Assembly (NCBI GenBank): GCA_015067545.1
Contig: SVMG01000006.1
Span: 58,804 to 122,803, forward strand
Origin: Oscillospiraceae bacterium
GTDB lineage: Bacteria; Bacillota; Clostridia; Oscillospirales; Oscillospiraceae
Length of the DNA: 64,000 nt
Reading direction: 5' to 3'
Shown: piece by piece, positions 44,118 through 52,128 of the stretch
How positions within the stretch are numbered: position 1 is the first letter of the stretch
How the letters are laid out: each line of letters opens with the position of its first letter
The notes under the pieces: generated by a model
The model's input: only the letters and a program-made list of their open reading frames with translations
Told to the model about the DNA's origin: nothing
Database searches by the model: none
Translations under genes and position numbers: made by a program

Positions 44118-44402
44118 TTAGTGGTCGCACTTGGGCAGAATTGCTGCCAACCGCTTATCCAGAGACAGCATTTTATGCACCGCCCGATCCAAAACGGCCT
44201 CATCCCATCCGCTTTCCAGGGCAATGGCGCCCAAAATCGCCTCAAACAGATCTGCCCTTGCCTTTGGCTGATCATCCAAACCATAGGGCCGGTCCTTCAT
44301 ACCTGCAATCACATATTTTGCAACGCCCCAGCGATCTATGATCTGACACAGGTTTTCATTGCAAACCAGCTCCTGGGAGGTATAGCCCTTTGTTTTACGC
44401 AT
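44118..44402 (-). pseudogene. RNase III-like domain fragment
   Basis: 94 residues. ELVCNENLCQIIDRWGV and ADLFEAILGAIALESG match the second half of an RNase III catalytic domain and keep the Asp/Glu pair of the second active-site motif (ADxxEA). The first signature (LEFLGDAVL with its Glu and Asp) and the dsRNA-binding domain are absent, and an in-frame stop lies just before the ATG. It has a fair ribosome site (GAAAGGGG), so it may still be made as a short protein. Mini-III or a decayed gene are the options. Confidence 0.55.
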
Positions 44403-44464
44403 GGTTCATGCCCCTTTCGGTCTGCAGTTCCATCATATGTCTTTCCACATTCTATGTCAAGGTC

Positions 44465-44493
44465 TTTCTTTTTCCTTCACATTGCGCTATAAT
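44465..44493 (+). promoter_or_regulatory. Probable promoter of the YhhN-like gene
   Basis: -10 TATAAT at 44488-44493 with a weak -35 TTTCTT at 17 bp, 29 bp before the start codon. Confidence 0.5.
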
Positions 44494-44522
44494 ACTTGTT
44501 AGTACCCGAAAGGAGTTATCTA

Positions 44523-45194
44523 ATGGACCGAAGTTTCAAAAGAATTTCTGTGATTTGCTTTTTGCTTGCCGAGGCGATTCTTTATTATTTCGTCCTTACC
44601 GCCGGAGGCGATATATTTACGGTTTGCGCATATACCGGCATCGTCCTATGCTTTCTTTTTGCGCTGCTGTTCGGGGTAAAGAATGATCCTTTGATCGCAG
44701 CAGGTCTCGCCTGCACTGTGGGCGCAGATTTTTGTCTGGTAGTCTGCTCCCCCATCCAGCAGCTCTGGGGTATGATCTTTTTCCTTGGCGCACAGAGTTT
44801 TTATGCAGCAAAACTCTACCTGAATCAGAAAAACCGCACCCTTTTGCTGATCCGCATCGGATTGGTGGCCGCCATTGAATTGATTTCACTCATCATTCTC
44901 AAAGACAAGCTGGATGCGCTGGCTGTGGTTTCCGTCTGCTACTATGCCAATCTCTTTATGAACATCGTCACGGCATTTACCCAATGGCAGAAAAACAAGC
45001 TGCTGCCCATCGGTCTGGTGGCCTTCATCCTGTGCGACACGGTCATTGGCCTGCAGGTAGCAGCAGGTGGGTATCTGCCCATTGCCGAGGGCTCTGCCCT
45101 GCACGATTTTCTATTTATGGATTTCAACCTCTCGTGGTTCTTCTACCTGCCATCCCAGGTGATGATCGCCTTGAGCACACTGCAAAAGGAGTAA
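44523..45194 (+). CDS. Membrane protein, YhhN (lysoplasmalogenase)-like
   Basis: 223 residues, about eight predicted helices. The middle part (TVGADFCLVV, then GMIFFLGAQSFYAAKLY) follows the YhhN pattern of a GD-type acid in a helix and a later FxxAQxxY. YhhN/TMEM86 proteins split the vinyl-ether bond of lysoplasmalogens; plasmalogens are common in anaerobic clostridia. The match is moderate. The ATG follows AAAGGAG. The next gene starts 4 bp after its stop. Confidence 0.6.
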   Translation: MDRSFKRISVICFLLAEAILYYFVLTAGGDIFTVCAYTGIVLCFLFALLFGVKNDPLIAAGLACTVGADFCLVVCSPIQQLWGMIFFLGAQSFYAAKLYLNQKNRTLLLIRIGLVAAIELISLIILKDKLDALAVVSVCYYANLFMNIVTAFTQWQKNKLLPIGLVAFILCDTVIGLQVAAGGYLPIAEGSALHDFLFMDFNLSWFFYLPSQVMIALSTLQKE

Positions 45195-45198
45195 TGAC

Positions 45199-45930
45199 AT
45201 GAACACCCGTGATCAAATGATCTATCAGCTGCTTGGAACATCCGTCCACGTGGAAGTGGACCGTCCCATAGGATGCTGCCACAAAGGCATGGTATACCCC
45301 GTCAACTACGGCTACATCCCCGGCCTGACAGGCGGCGACGGCGAGGAGCAGGATGTCTACATTTTGGGTGTGGATGCGCCCCTTTCTTCCTTTGACGGAC
45401 AGGTGGTGGGCGCGATCCGGCGAAAAAACGATACAGAAGACAAGTTGATCGTCGCCCCGGAAGGCATGGTCTTTCACCAGGGGCAAATTGCAGAGGCTGT
45501 CCGGTTTCAGGAGCAGTATTTCGATACATACATCATTTCCCTGTTTCGCAAATCCTGCGGCGTGCTTCCCTATCGAACGGGAAATACTGAACCGGAATAT
45601 CTTATCGTATTTGAGGAATTCTCCAAGTGCTGGAGCTTACCAAAGGGGCATATGGAAGCAGGAGAAACGGAAATAGAGACCGCCCAACGGGAACTCTTTG
45701 AAGAGACCGGACTGACCGCCCTGCTGGAGCCTGACAGAACAGTCGTTGTGGAATATCCCATTTCCCCCATTGCCAGGAAACAGGTGGTGATTTTTCCGGG
45801 TCGGGTAAGCGGGATTCCCAGGACCCAACCCGGCGAAATTGAAAAATTCAAATGGGTCACAGCCGAGGAATTGAAGGATCACTTATTCCCCGATACCGTT
45901 ACTGCCCTGCAAAAATTGTTGAACATCTAA
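45199..45930 (+). CDS. Fusion of a family I pyrophosphatase-like domain and a NUDIX hydrolase
   Basis: 243 residues in two domains. Residues ~12-92 look like family I inorganic pyrophosphatase: YPVNYGYIPG (33-42), DGEEQD (47-52) where the enzyme has DGDPLD, and NDTEDKL (77-83) for the metal and Lys sites. Residues ~130-243 are a NUDIX domain with a complete box from Gly150 to Leu172 (Arg164, Glu165, Glu168, Glu169). The NUDIX half should be active on a nucleoside diphosphate derivative; the PPase half has altered metal ligands. It is 4 bp after the YhhN-like gene. Confidence 0.85.
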   Translation: MNTRDQMIYQLLGTSVHVEVDRPIGCCHKGMVYPVNYGYIPGLTGGDGEEQDVYILGVDAPLSSFDGQVVGAIRRKNDTEDKLIVAPEGMVFHQGQIAEAVRFQEQYFDTYIISLFRKSCGVLPYRTGNTEPEYLIVFEEFSKCWSLPKGHMEAGETEIETAQRELFEETGLTALLEPDRTVVVEYPISPIARKQVVIFPGRVSGIPRTQPGEIEKFKWVTAEELKDHLFPDTVTALQKLLNI

Positions 45931-45965
45931 AAAGAACCGGGAGATCACTCCCGGTTCTTTTTCTT
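45931..45965. terminator. Bidirectional terminator between the NUDIX fusion and ABC genes
   Basis: A perfect 13-bp stem (45931-45943 with 45948-45960, loop ATCA) with A and T flanks. It starts right after the NUDIX stop, and its T run reaches the end of the convergent ABC gene. Confidence 0.9.
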
Positions 45966-48900
45966 ATTCCGTTCTCAGAGCCACAACGGGGTCTTTCTTT
46001 GCGGCGCTTCGGGACGGGATGACTCCCGCAAACATGGTCAGCAGTACGCTGATCGCAACCAGGATCAATGCCACGGGCAGGGGCAGGAATGCCCTCAGAT
46101 TGCCCAGGCCGGTCAGATAGAACAAAATCGCATTGATGGGAATGCACAGCAGCCAGGTCAGGGTGACGCCAATGGCACCGGAGGCAAAGCCGATCATCAC
46201 GGTCTCCGCATTGAACATGCTGGAAACATTCTTCTTGGATGCACCGATGGCACGCAGCACACCGATCTCCTTGGTGCGCTCCTGCACAGAGATCAAGGTG
46301 ATGACACCGATCATGATGGAGGAAACCACCAGAGAAACCGCCACAAACGCAATCAGCACATAAGTGATGGCATTGATGATGGTCGTAATGGAGCTCATCA
46401 TCAGACCGATATAGTCGGTGTACTGGATCTTGTGGACCTCGTCCTTATCTGCATTGTACTCAGCAATGACCTCTTCGATCACATCCTTGCTCTCGAAGGT
46501 GGTCGCGTACAGGTTAACAGAAGCAGGAGATTCCAGATCCAGATAACCCAGCTTCAGCAGGTTATCGTCATAGCTGGATTCCGAAAATTCCAGCACCTCA
46601 TCATAATACTGTGCGCACTGCTCCAGGGTATAGTTTGCACTTTCCGCAGTCAGCATGGCTACCAGCTGCTCCATGGGGATCTGGGACATCTGTGCCTTGA
46701 CCTGAGCGGCATACTGCATCTTTACCTGCTGGGTGATGATCTGGGTGAACATCTCGGTGATGTCCTCTTCCTTCATGTTCTCCATGTAGCCCTTCATCTC
46801 ATCTTCGCTCATGCCGGTCTGGCTGACCAACACCTGCAGCAGCACGGCTTTTTGGGACTCCACTGTGGGATAGCCCTGCATTGCCTGTGCGATCATGCCC
46901 TCCAGCTCTGCGGCAGAGGGAATGGACTTGATCTTAATATAGGTCTGGGCCTTATCGGCATCACTGAGCTCCCGGATATAGTCGAAAAATGCATTATACT
47001 TCTGCTCAGCACTCAGATTGCCGGTGTTCTCCTGAAAGGGCAGACCGGTGAAAATATCCGTGTGCTGGGATTCCAGCTGCGCCAAAATAGCAGGAGCATC
47101 CTTTGCTTCCTGGATTACATACTCCGTCAGCATATAGGTATAACCGATGGTGCTCGACAGCATGGAAGCACTGGCATCCTCATTGGGACGGATGATACCG
47201 GTGACCTTCAGATCCAGACCGTTGTCATACAGGTACTTCATACCCTCCTGGGTCTTGCGCAGGTCAGTGTAAAGGTCACCGACCTTGGTAAAGCAGTTGG
47301 CGTTGAATACCACACGGTAGTCCAGCGAACAGATCTCCTCAAAGGTCCACTTCTTCATTTCCACTTCCACGGGCGTTTTATCCTTGGAGGCCGCTGCCAG
47401 AGCATCCATTTCCGCCTTGGACTTCAGGCCAAGTGCATACAATGTCAGATCATCCAGCTCGTTCTTCTCATCCACAACAAGCACGATCTCGTTGTAGGAA
47501 TTGGGCCAGGCACCGTAGATCAGATCATACTGATTCAGCAGCATTTCATTGATGGGCGCACCATTGTCTCCGGGAAGCATCTCCTGGAACAAATTGATGG
47601 ACGAGCCCATGGGACCCATACCGGCCATCGCTTCCATGTCAAAGCCGTAGGATTCGGACATCTGGAGCATGGAGGACATATCCATATCCAAATGCTCGAT
47701 CATCAGTTCCTGCATCAGCGCCATGGTATCCGCCTGGATGATCTTGCCGTCAACATTCTCGGTGTAGACCATCAGATCCAGATCATAGGTATACTGCACA
47801 CCGCTGAGCGCTTGTGCGAGCTTGCTGTCGGGATCCTTCATCTGCTCTTCGATAAACACCTTGAAGGCCTTCAGATCGTTGTAGGAGGTCTCCATGGAAT
47901 TCAGTGTGTTCACCAAATCATAGAGCATGGTCTTTTCGTAAACGCCATCCTTGTCATGCTCGCCGGCTGACTGCGCCTGCCCCATGAAGCTCAGCATGAG
48001 TCTTCCCATATCCACAGATTCCGCCTGAATGGTCAGCGGGTAAGAAGACAGGGTCTCCTCCTGAATGATGTTGATATAGGTGGTCATACCCTGGGATACT
48101 GCATAGATCAGCGCAATACCGATAATACCAATGGAGCCCGCAAAGGATGTCAGCGTGGTACGTCCCTTCTTGGAGATCAGATTGCGCAACGACAGGCCAA
48201 AGGAGGTCCACAGGGACATGGACGGCTTCTTTTCTTTTTTCTGCCACGGACCTTTCTCATAGGTCGCGATCTGTTCATTCAGAATTTCCTTCTCCGTCAT
48301 TGGCTGGGAATCACTGATGACCAAGCCATCCACCACGCGGACGATCCGGGTGGAATATTCCTCGGCAATTTCCGGGTTGTGGGTGACCATGATGACCAGG
48401 CGATCCTTTGCAATCTGGCGAAGGATGTTCATAACCTGTTTGCTGGTTTCCGTATCCAGTGCACCGGTAGGCTCATCTGCCAGGATGATGTCCGGATTGT
48501 TGACGATAGCCCGGGCGATGGCTACACGCTGCATCTGTCCGCCGGACATCTGATTGGGTCTTTTGCGAAGCTGATCGCCCAAGCCAACCTGCTCCAATGC
48601 CTCTTTCGCCCGCTTTCTGCGCTCATGCTTGGAAACGCCGGAAAGGGTCAGTGCCAGTTCCACATTCTGCAAAACTGTTTGATGAGGAATCAGATTGTAA
48701 CTTTGAAACACAAAGCCAACGGAGTGATTCCGGTAGCTGTCCCAATCCCGATCCTTATAATTCTTGGTAGACCGGCCATTGATCACAAGATCACCGCTTG
48801 TGTACTGATCCAGGCCACCAATAATATTCAGCATGGTCGTCTTGCCGCAGCCACTGGGACCGAGGATGGATACGAACTCACTGCTTCGAAACTGCAGATC

Positions 48901-48972
48901 GATTCCTTTCAGTGCCTCCACCTTGCCGTCGCCGGCAGGATATTCTTTTGTAATGCCTCTTAATTCAAGCAT
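45964..48972 (-). CDS. ABC exporter, ATPase fused to FtsX-type permease (MacB-like)
   Basis: 1002 residues. The ATPase (1-225) has Walker [10 protein letters not shown] (38-46), the signature [14 protein letters not shown] and Walker [13 protein letters not shown] transmembrane helix at ~265-290 is followed by a ~550-residue extracytoplasmic domain, then three helices at the end ([56 protein letters not shown]). It resembles MacB/LolD-type exporters of peptides, antibiotics or lipoprotein-linked stress. It is a single gene with no visible partner, and the substrate is unknown. Confidence 0.92.
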   Translation of the reverse strand: MLELRGITKEYPAGDGKVEALKGIDLQFRSSEFVSILGPSGCGKTTMLNIIGGLDQYTSGDLVINGRSTKNYKDRDWDSYRNHSVGFVFQSYNLIPHQTVLQNVELALTLSGVSKHERRKRAKEALEQVGLGDQLRKRPNQMSGGQMQRVAIARAIVNNPDIILADEPTGALDTETSKQVMNILRQIAKDRLVIMVTHNPEIAEEYSTRIVRVVDGLVISDSQPMTEKEILNEQIATYEKGPWQKKEKKPSMSLWTSFGLSLRNLISKKGRTTLTSFAGSIGIIGIALIYAVSQGMTTYINIIQEETLSSYPLTIQAESVDMGRLMLSFMGQAQSAGEHDKDGVYEKTMLYDLVNTLNSMETSYNDLKAFKVFIEEQMKDPDSKLAQALSGVQYTYDLDLMVYTENVDGKIIQADTMALMQELMIEHLDMDMSSMLQMSESYGFDMEAMAGMGPMGSSINLFQEMLPGDNGAPINEMLLNQYDLIYGAWPNSYNEIVLVVDEKNELDDLTLYALGLKSKAEMDALAAASKDKTPVEVEMKKWTFEEICSLDYRVVFNANCFTKVGDLYTDLRKTQEGMKYLYDNGLDLKVTGIIRPNEDASASMLSSTIGYTYMLTEYVIQEAKDAPAILAQLESQHTDIFTGLPFQENTGNLSAEQKYNAFFDYIRELSDADKAQTYIKIKSIPSAAELEGMIAQAMQGYPTVESQKAVLLQVLVSQTGMSEDEMKGYMENMKEEDITEMFTQIITQQVKMQYAAQVKAQMSQIPMEQLVAMLTAESANYTLEQCAQYYDEVLEFSESSYDDNLLKLGYLDLESPASVNLYATTFESKDVIEEVIAEYNADKDEVHKIQYTDYIGLMMSSITTIINAITYVLIAFVAVSLVVSSIMIGVITLISVQERTKEIGVLRAIGASKKNVSSMFNAETVMIGFASGAIGVTLTWLLCIPINAILFYLTGLGNLRAFLPLPVALILVAISVLLTMFAGVIPSRSAAKKDPVVALRTE

Positions 48973-49064
48973 TGACTGTCACTCCTTGTTGTGCAAATGG
49001 ATATATATACCTATTATAGCAAAAATATGATAGCATTGCAATCTAAACAATAATTCAACAATAT

Positions 49065-49106
49065 TTGACAAATCTATGAATTTTTGATATTGTTTGTCTG
49101 TATAAT
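49065..49106 (+). promoter_or_regulatory. Promoter region of the acyltransferase-ligase operon
   Basis: TTGACA (49065-49070) with TATTGT at 17 bp, and a second -10 TATAAT at 49101-49106 nearer the gene. Either could drive the operon starting at 49132. Confidence 0.55.
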
Positions 49107-49131
49107 ACCCAATATAGAGAGAGGTTTTACC

Positions 49132-49992
49132 ATGAAAAAAATTGGCGACCGAAAAGATGGCATCAAATTACAGAAAATCCACTCCATGCATGTGATCATG
49201 CCTCTGATCTTCCCCAACCGATGCGACAACGAGGCATTCATCAGTGATTGCATCGACCTTACCAATATCAACGCATATCTCGAAAAGAAAAATGCAGATA
49301 ATCCGGAATATGCCTACAATCTGTTCCAGGTGATGGTGGCCGCCATTCTAAAGACCATGGTTCTGCGGCCGAAGATGAACCGCTTTATCGCCAACAACAC
49401 CATGTATATGCACAAGGAAATCTCCGCATCTTTTACTGTGAAGAAGATTTTTTCCGATGACGGTGCAGAGGCCTTGGCGCAGGTGCGTGTAAACGGCACG
49501 GAAACCATCGACGATATCCACAACGAGATCTTCCGTCAGGTCTCCTTCTGCCGCAGTGACAAGCTGGATGGCGGTACGGAGAGTCTCAATGCGGTTGCAG
49601 CCATTCCCGGCTTCCTGAAAAAAATCGTGGGCGCAGGTGCCCGATTCCTGGATCGACACGGCTGGATGCCTAAGAGCGTCACAGAGGGCGATCCCTTCTA
49701 TGGCTCTGTGTATCTTTCCAATCTGGGCTCCATCAAGCTGGGAGCCGGTTATCACCATCTGACCAACTGGGGCACCTGCTCCGTGTTCTGTACCATCGGT
49801 CAGGCGAAAAAGCGCCCCTTCTACGATGATGACGGCACGGTACATATGAAGCCCAGTGTAGACATCGGTCTGACCATTGACGAACGCATCGCCGATGGCT
49901 ACTATTACTCCCGCACCGTTCAGCTTCTGAAAAAGCTCCTGGAGAATCCGGAGCTGCTGGAAAAACCGCTAAATGAAGAGGTCGATTACTGA
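49132..49992 (+). CDS. E2-type acyltransferase-like protein with altered active site
   Basis: 286 residues similar to the catalytic domain of 2-oxo-acid dehydrogenase E2/chloramphenicol acetyltransferase, with no lipoyl domain. The SNLG motif (197-200) is kept. The catalytic motif DHRxxDG reads DERIADG, with Glu251 in place of His and Asp255-Gly256 retained. It may be a CoA-ester-binding or acyl-transfer protein of new specificity. The acyl-CoA ligase gene follows with a 1-base overlap, suggesting that they share an acyl substrate. The start follows GAGAGG. Confidence 0.78.
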   Translation: MKKIGDRKDGIKLQKIHSMHVIMPLIFPNRCDNEAFISDCIDLTNINAYLEKKNADNPEYAYNLFQVMVAAILKTMVLRPKMNRFIANNTMYMHKEISASFTVKKIFSDDGAEALAQVRVNGTETIDDIHNEIFRQVSFCRSDKLDGGTESLNAVAAIPGFLKKIVGAGARFLDRHGWMPKSVTEGDPFYGSVYLSNLGSIKLGAGYHHLTNWGTCSVFCTIGQAKKRPFYDDDGTVHMKPSVDIGLTIDERIADGYYYSRTVQLLKKLLENPELLEKPLNEEVDY

Positions 49993-51707
49993 TGATTACT
50001 GCAAAAACTCCGTGGAAGGACTATATGGGCGATGTTCCCATGCAGTTGGACTATTTCCAGGGCTCCATGTTTGAGGCAGTGGAGTCCGTTGCCAAAAAAT
50101 ATCCCAAAAATGTTGCCTTTGATTTTATGGGCAAGGCCACTACTTATGCCGAGCTGATCCGGGAAATCGAAATTTGCGCAAGATCTCTCAAGACCTTGGG
50201 CATTCGTCCCGGTGACAAGCTCACCATCGCCATGCCCAACTGCCCTCAGGCTATCTACATGTTCTACGCGGTCAACCGGGTAGGCGGCATCGCCAACATG
50301 ATCCATCCCCTGTCTGCAGAAAAGGAGATCGAGTTCTATCTGAACGATTCCGACTCCGTAGCTGCCATCACACTGGATCAGTTCTATGGTAAATTTGCAG
50401 CCATCCGGGCAAACACCGGTATCCGCAATCTGATCATCACCAGCGTCGCCGATGCCCTCTCCCCTGCAATGAAGGTTGGTTATGCACTGACTCAGGGCAG
50501 AAAGATCGCTCCCATCCCCAAGGACGCCCCGGTGATCCTGTGGAAGGATTTCAAGGCTCTGAGCAACTGCGGACATAATTATGCCGTCAAGCGGGAAGCG
50601 ACTGATCCCGCTGTGATCCTCTATTCCGGCGGCACCACCGGCACCAGCAAGGGCATCGTGCTGACCAATCTGAACTTCAATGCTTTGGGTCAGCAGGTCA
50701 TCGCAGCTAATCAGATGTTCCGTCCCGGTGATAAGATGCTGGCGGCCATGCCCATTTTCCACGGCTTTGGCCTTGGCGTTTGCATCCACACCATGCTTTC
50801 CCAGGGCGGTCGGTGCATTTTAGTTCCCCGGTTCACACCCAAGAGCTATGCCAAGGATCTGGTAAAGCACCGCTGTAACTTCATTGCAGGCGTACCCACC
50901 CTCTATGAGGCCCTGTTGCGCCTTCCGGATATGGACGGTGCAGACCTGAGCTGCCTGAAGGGCGTCTTCTCCGGCGGCGACAGTCTGTCCGTGGAGCTGA
51001 AAAAGAAGCTGGACACGTTCCTGTATGACCACAAGGCATCCATTCAGGTGCGGGAGGGCTACGGCACAACGGAAACCGTTACTGCCTGCTGTCTGACACC
51101 TTCCCATATGTTTAAGGAAGGTTCTATCGGTCTTCCCTTCCCCGACACCTATATCAAGATCGTAGAGCCGGGCACGGACAAGGAACTTCCCTACGGACAG
51201 GAGGGCGAGATCCTGCTGGCCGGTCCCACTGTTATGCTGGAGTACATGCACCATCCCGAGGAGACAGCACAGACCCTGCGTAAGCACGAGGATGGCTTGA
51301 CTTGGGTCTACACCGGCGATTTGGGCATCATGGATGACCAGGGCTTTGTGTACTTCAAGGGCAGAGCCAAGCGGATGATCATCACTTCCGGCTACAATGT
51401 GTACCCGGCGCAGCTGGAAAACATTCTGGACGCCCACGAGTTTGTGCAGATGAGCTGCGTCATCGGCATCCCGGATTCCTACAAGATGCAAAAAGTCAAG
51501 GCCATCGTCAAGCTGGCCGCAGGCGTAGAGGAAAGCGAAGCCACCAAGCAGGCGATCCTGGATCACTGCCGCAAGCATGTGGCGAAGTATGCTATGCCCT
51601 ATGACATCGCATTCCGGGACGATATGCCCAAGACTTTGGTGGGCAAGGTGGCCTACCGGGTTCTGGAAGAGGAAGAATTGGCAAAGATCAACGCTGAGAA
51701 ACAATAA
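49992..51707 (+). CDS. AMP-dependent acyl-CoA synthetase/ligase
   Basis: 571 residues of the ANL superfamily. The P-loop is YSGGTTGTSKG (211-221), then GYGTTE, YTGDLG, the hinge GRAKRMIITSGYN and the catalytic Lys552 in LVGKVAYR. It should activate a carboxylic acid to acyl-AMP and then acyl-CoA (fatty or aromatic acids are possible). The start overlaps the E2-like gene's stop (TGATG), and the unit ends at a terminator. Confidence 0.93.
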   Translation: MITAKTPWKDYMGDVPMQLDYFQGSMFEAVESVAKKYPKNVAFDFMGKATTYAELIREIEICARSLKTLGIRPGDKLTIAMPNCPQAIYMFYAVNRVGGIANMIHPLSAEKEIEFYLNDSDSVAAITLDQFYGKFAAIRANTGIRNLIITSVADALSPAMKVGYALTQGRKIAPIPKDAPVILWKDFKALSNCGHNYAVKREATDPAVILYSGGTTGTSKGIVLTNLNFNALGQQVIAANQMFRPGDKMLAAMPIFHGFGLGVCIHTMLSQGGRCILVPRFTPKSYAKDLVKHRCNFIAGVPTLYEALLRLPDMDGADLSCLKGVFSGGDSLSVELKKKLDTFLYDHKASIQVREGYGTTETVTACCLTPSHMFKEGSIGLPFPDTYIKIVEPGTDKELPYGQEGEILLAGPTVMLEYMHHPEETAQTLRKHEDGLTWVYTGDLGIMDDQGFVYFKGRAKRMIITSGYNVYPAQLENILDAHEFVQMSCVIGIPDSYKMQKVKAIVKLAAGVEESEATKQAILDHCRKHVAKYAMPYDIAFRDDMPKTLVGKVAYRVLEEEELAKINAEKQ

Positions 51708-51739
51708 AGGAAAGGCACCGCTTCGGCGGTGCCTTTCCT
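51708..51739 (+). terminator. Terminator of the acyl-CoA ligase operon
   Basis: A perfect 14-bp stem (51708-51721 with 51726-51739) capped by a stable TTCG tetraloop. The T run after it is short. Confidence 0.75.
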
Positions 51740-51758
51740 ATGCTTTGCGCCTTGCTGC

Positions 51759-51873
51759 GGTGGATACAACAGGACTCGACTTAATCACGGTTCGGCTCGG
51801 TCCAGCCCTCGCCGGCGGCGCTCATCCGCGCCGCATTTAGATGGGTTCGAGTCCCTCCGCTTCTTCTCCACCA
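51759..51873. other. Element B: tRNA-end-bounded hairpin element
   Basis: The left end, read on the minus strand, resembles a tRNA 3' end (TCGAGTCC ... TCCACC). The right end, read on the plus strand, is closer (TTCGAGTCCC ... CTTCTCCACCA). The core 51787-51839 matches element A and ends in hairpin GCGGCGC/GCGCCGC (51815-51821, 51828-51834) then GCATTTA. CGGC and GCCG in the core can pair where element A has GCGC/GCGC, so base pairing is kept while bases differ. No tRNA 5' half is present. Confidence 0.6.
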
Positions 51874-51917
51874 AAAAGAAAAACCACACCGTTTGGTGTG
51901 GTTTCTTTTTGGTGGAG
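51866..51917. terminator. Long inverted repeat and bidirectional terminator between element B and tRNA-Val
   Basis: The hairpin AAACCACACC / GGTGTGGTTT (51881-51890, 51895-51904) is flanked by A and T runs, and the symmetry continues into CTCCACCA of element B and TGGTGGAG of tRNA-Val. Two tRNA-like 3' ends therefore converge on one shared terminator. Confidence 0.85.
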
Positions 51918-51986
51918 ACTACGGGACTCGAACCTGTGACCTCATGCGTGTGAAGCATGCGCTCTAACCAGCTGAGCTAAGCCTCC
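51910..51986 (-). tRNA. tRNA-Val (anticodon CAC)
   Basis: A cloverleaf of 77 bases with encoded CCA: acceptor GGAGGCT / AGTCTCC, D arm TAGCTCAGCTGGTTAGAGC, anticodon stem CATGC/GCATG with loop TTCACAC (anticodon CAC, codon GTG), T arm with TTCGAGT. Confidence 0.95.
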
Positions 51987-52071
51987 ATATCGGAACAGGT
52001 AAGATTATAGCATACTTTCAAAAATTGTCAAGTCTCAAGTTGTGGATTTTCCAACAAAAATACCTCTTCCC

Positions 52072-52100
52072 TTTTGCTATATTATGTGATATGTTATAAT
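52072..52100 (+). promoter_or_regulatory. Probable promoter of the endonuclease gene
   Basis: -10 TATAAT at 52095-52100 with TTTTGC at 17 bp (or TTGCTA at 15 bp). The 140 bp between tRNA-Val and the gene are A+T-rich and hold nothing else. Confidence 0.5.
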
Positions 52101-52128
52101 AAGACAAAAAATGACAAGGAGCATTGTT

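Noticed and set aside
43821..44492. Open frame across element A and tRNA-Ala on the plus strand
   Set aside because: It reads through an antisense tRNA and repeats; no ribosome site. It is a typical false frame over a tRNA.
51759..51873. Element B as a selenocysteine or long-arm tRNA on the plus strand
   Set aside because: The 3' half resembles a tRNA, but no matching 5' acceptor strand, D arm or anticodon stem could be found within 120 bp.
51729..51953. Open frame across element B and tRNA-Val
   Set aside because: It reads through the terminator and antisense tRNA, giving the well-known false peptide of tRNA regions.
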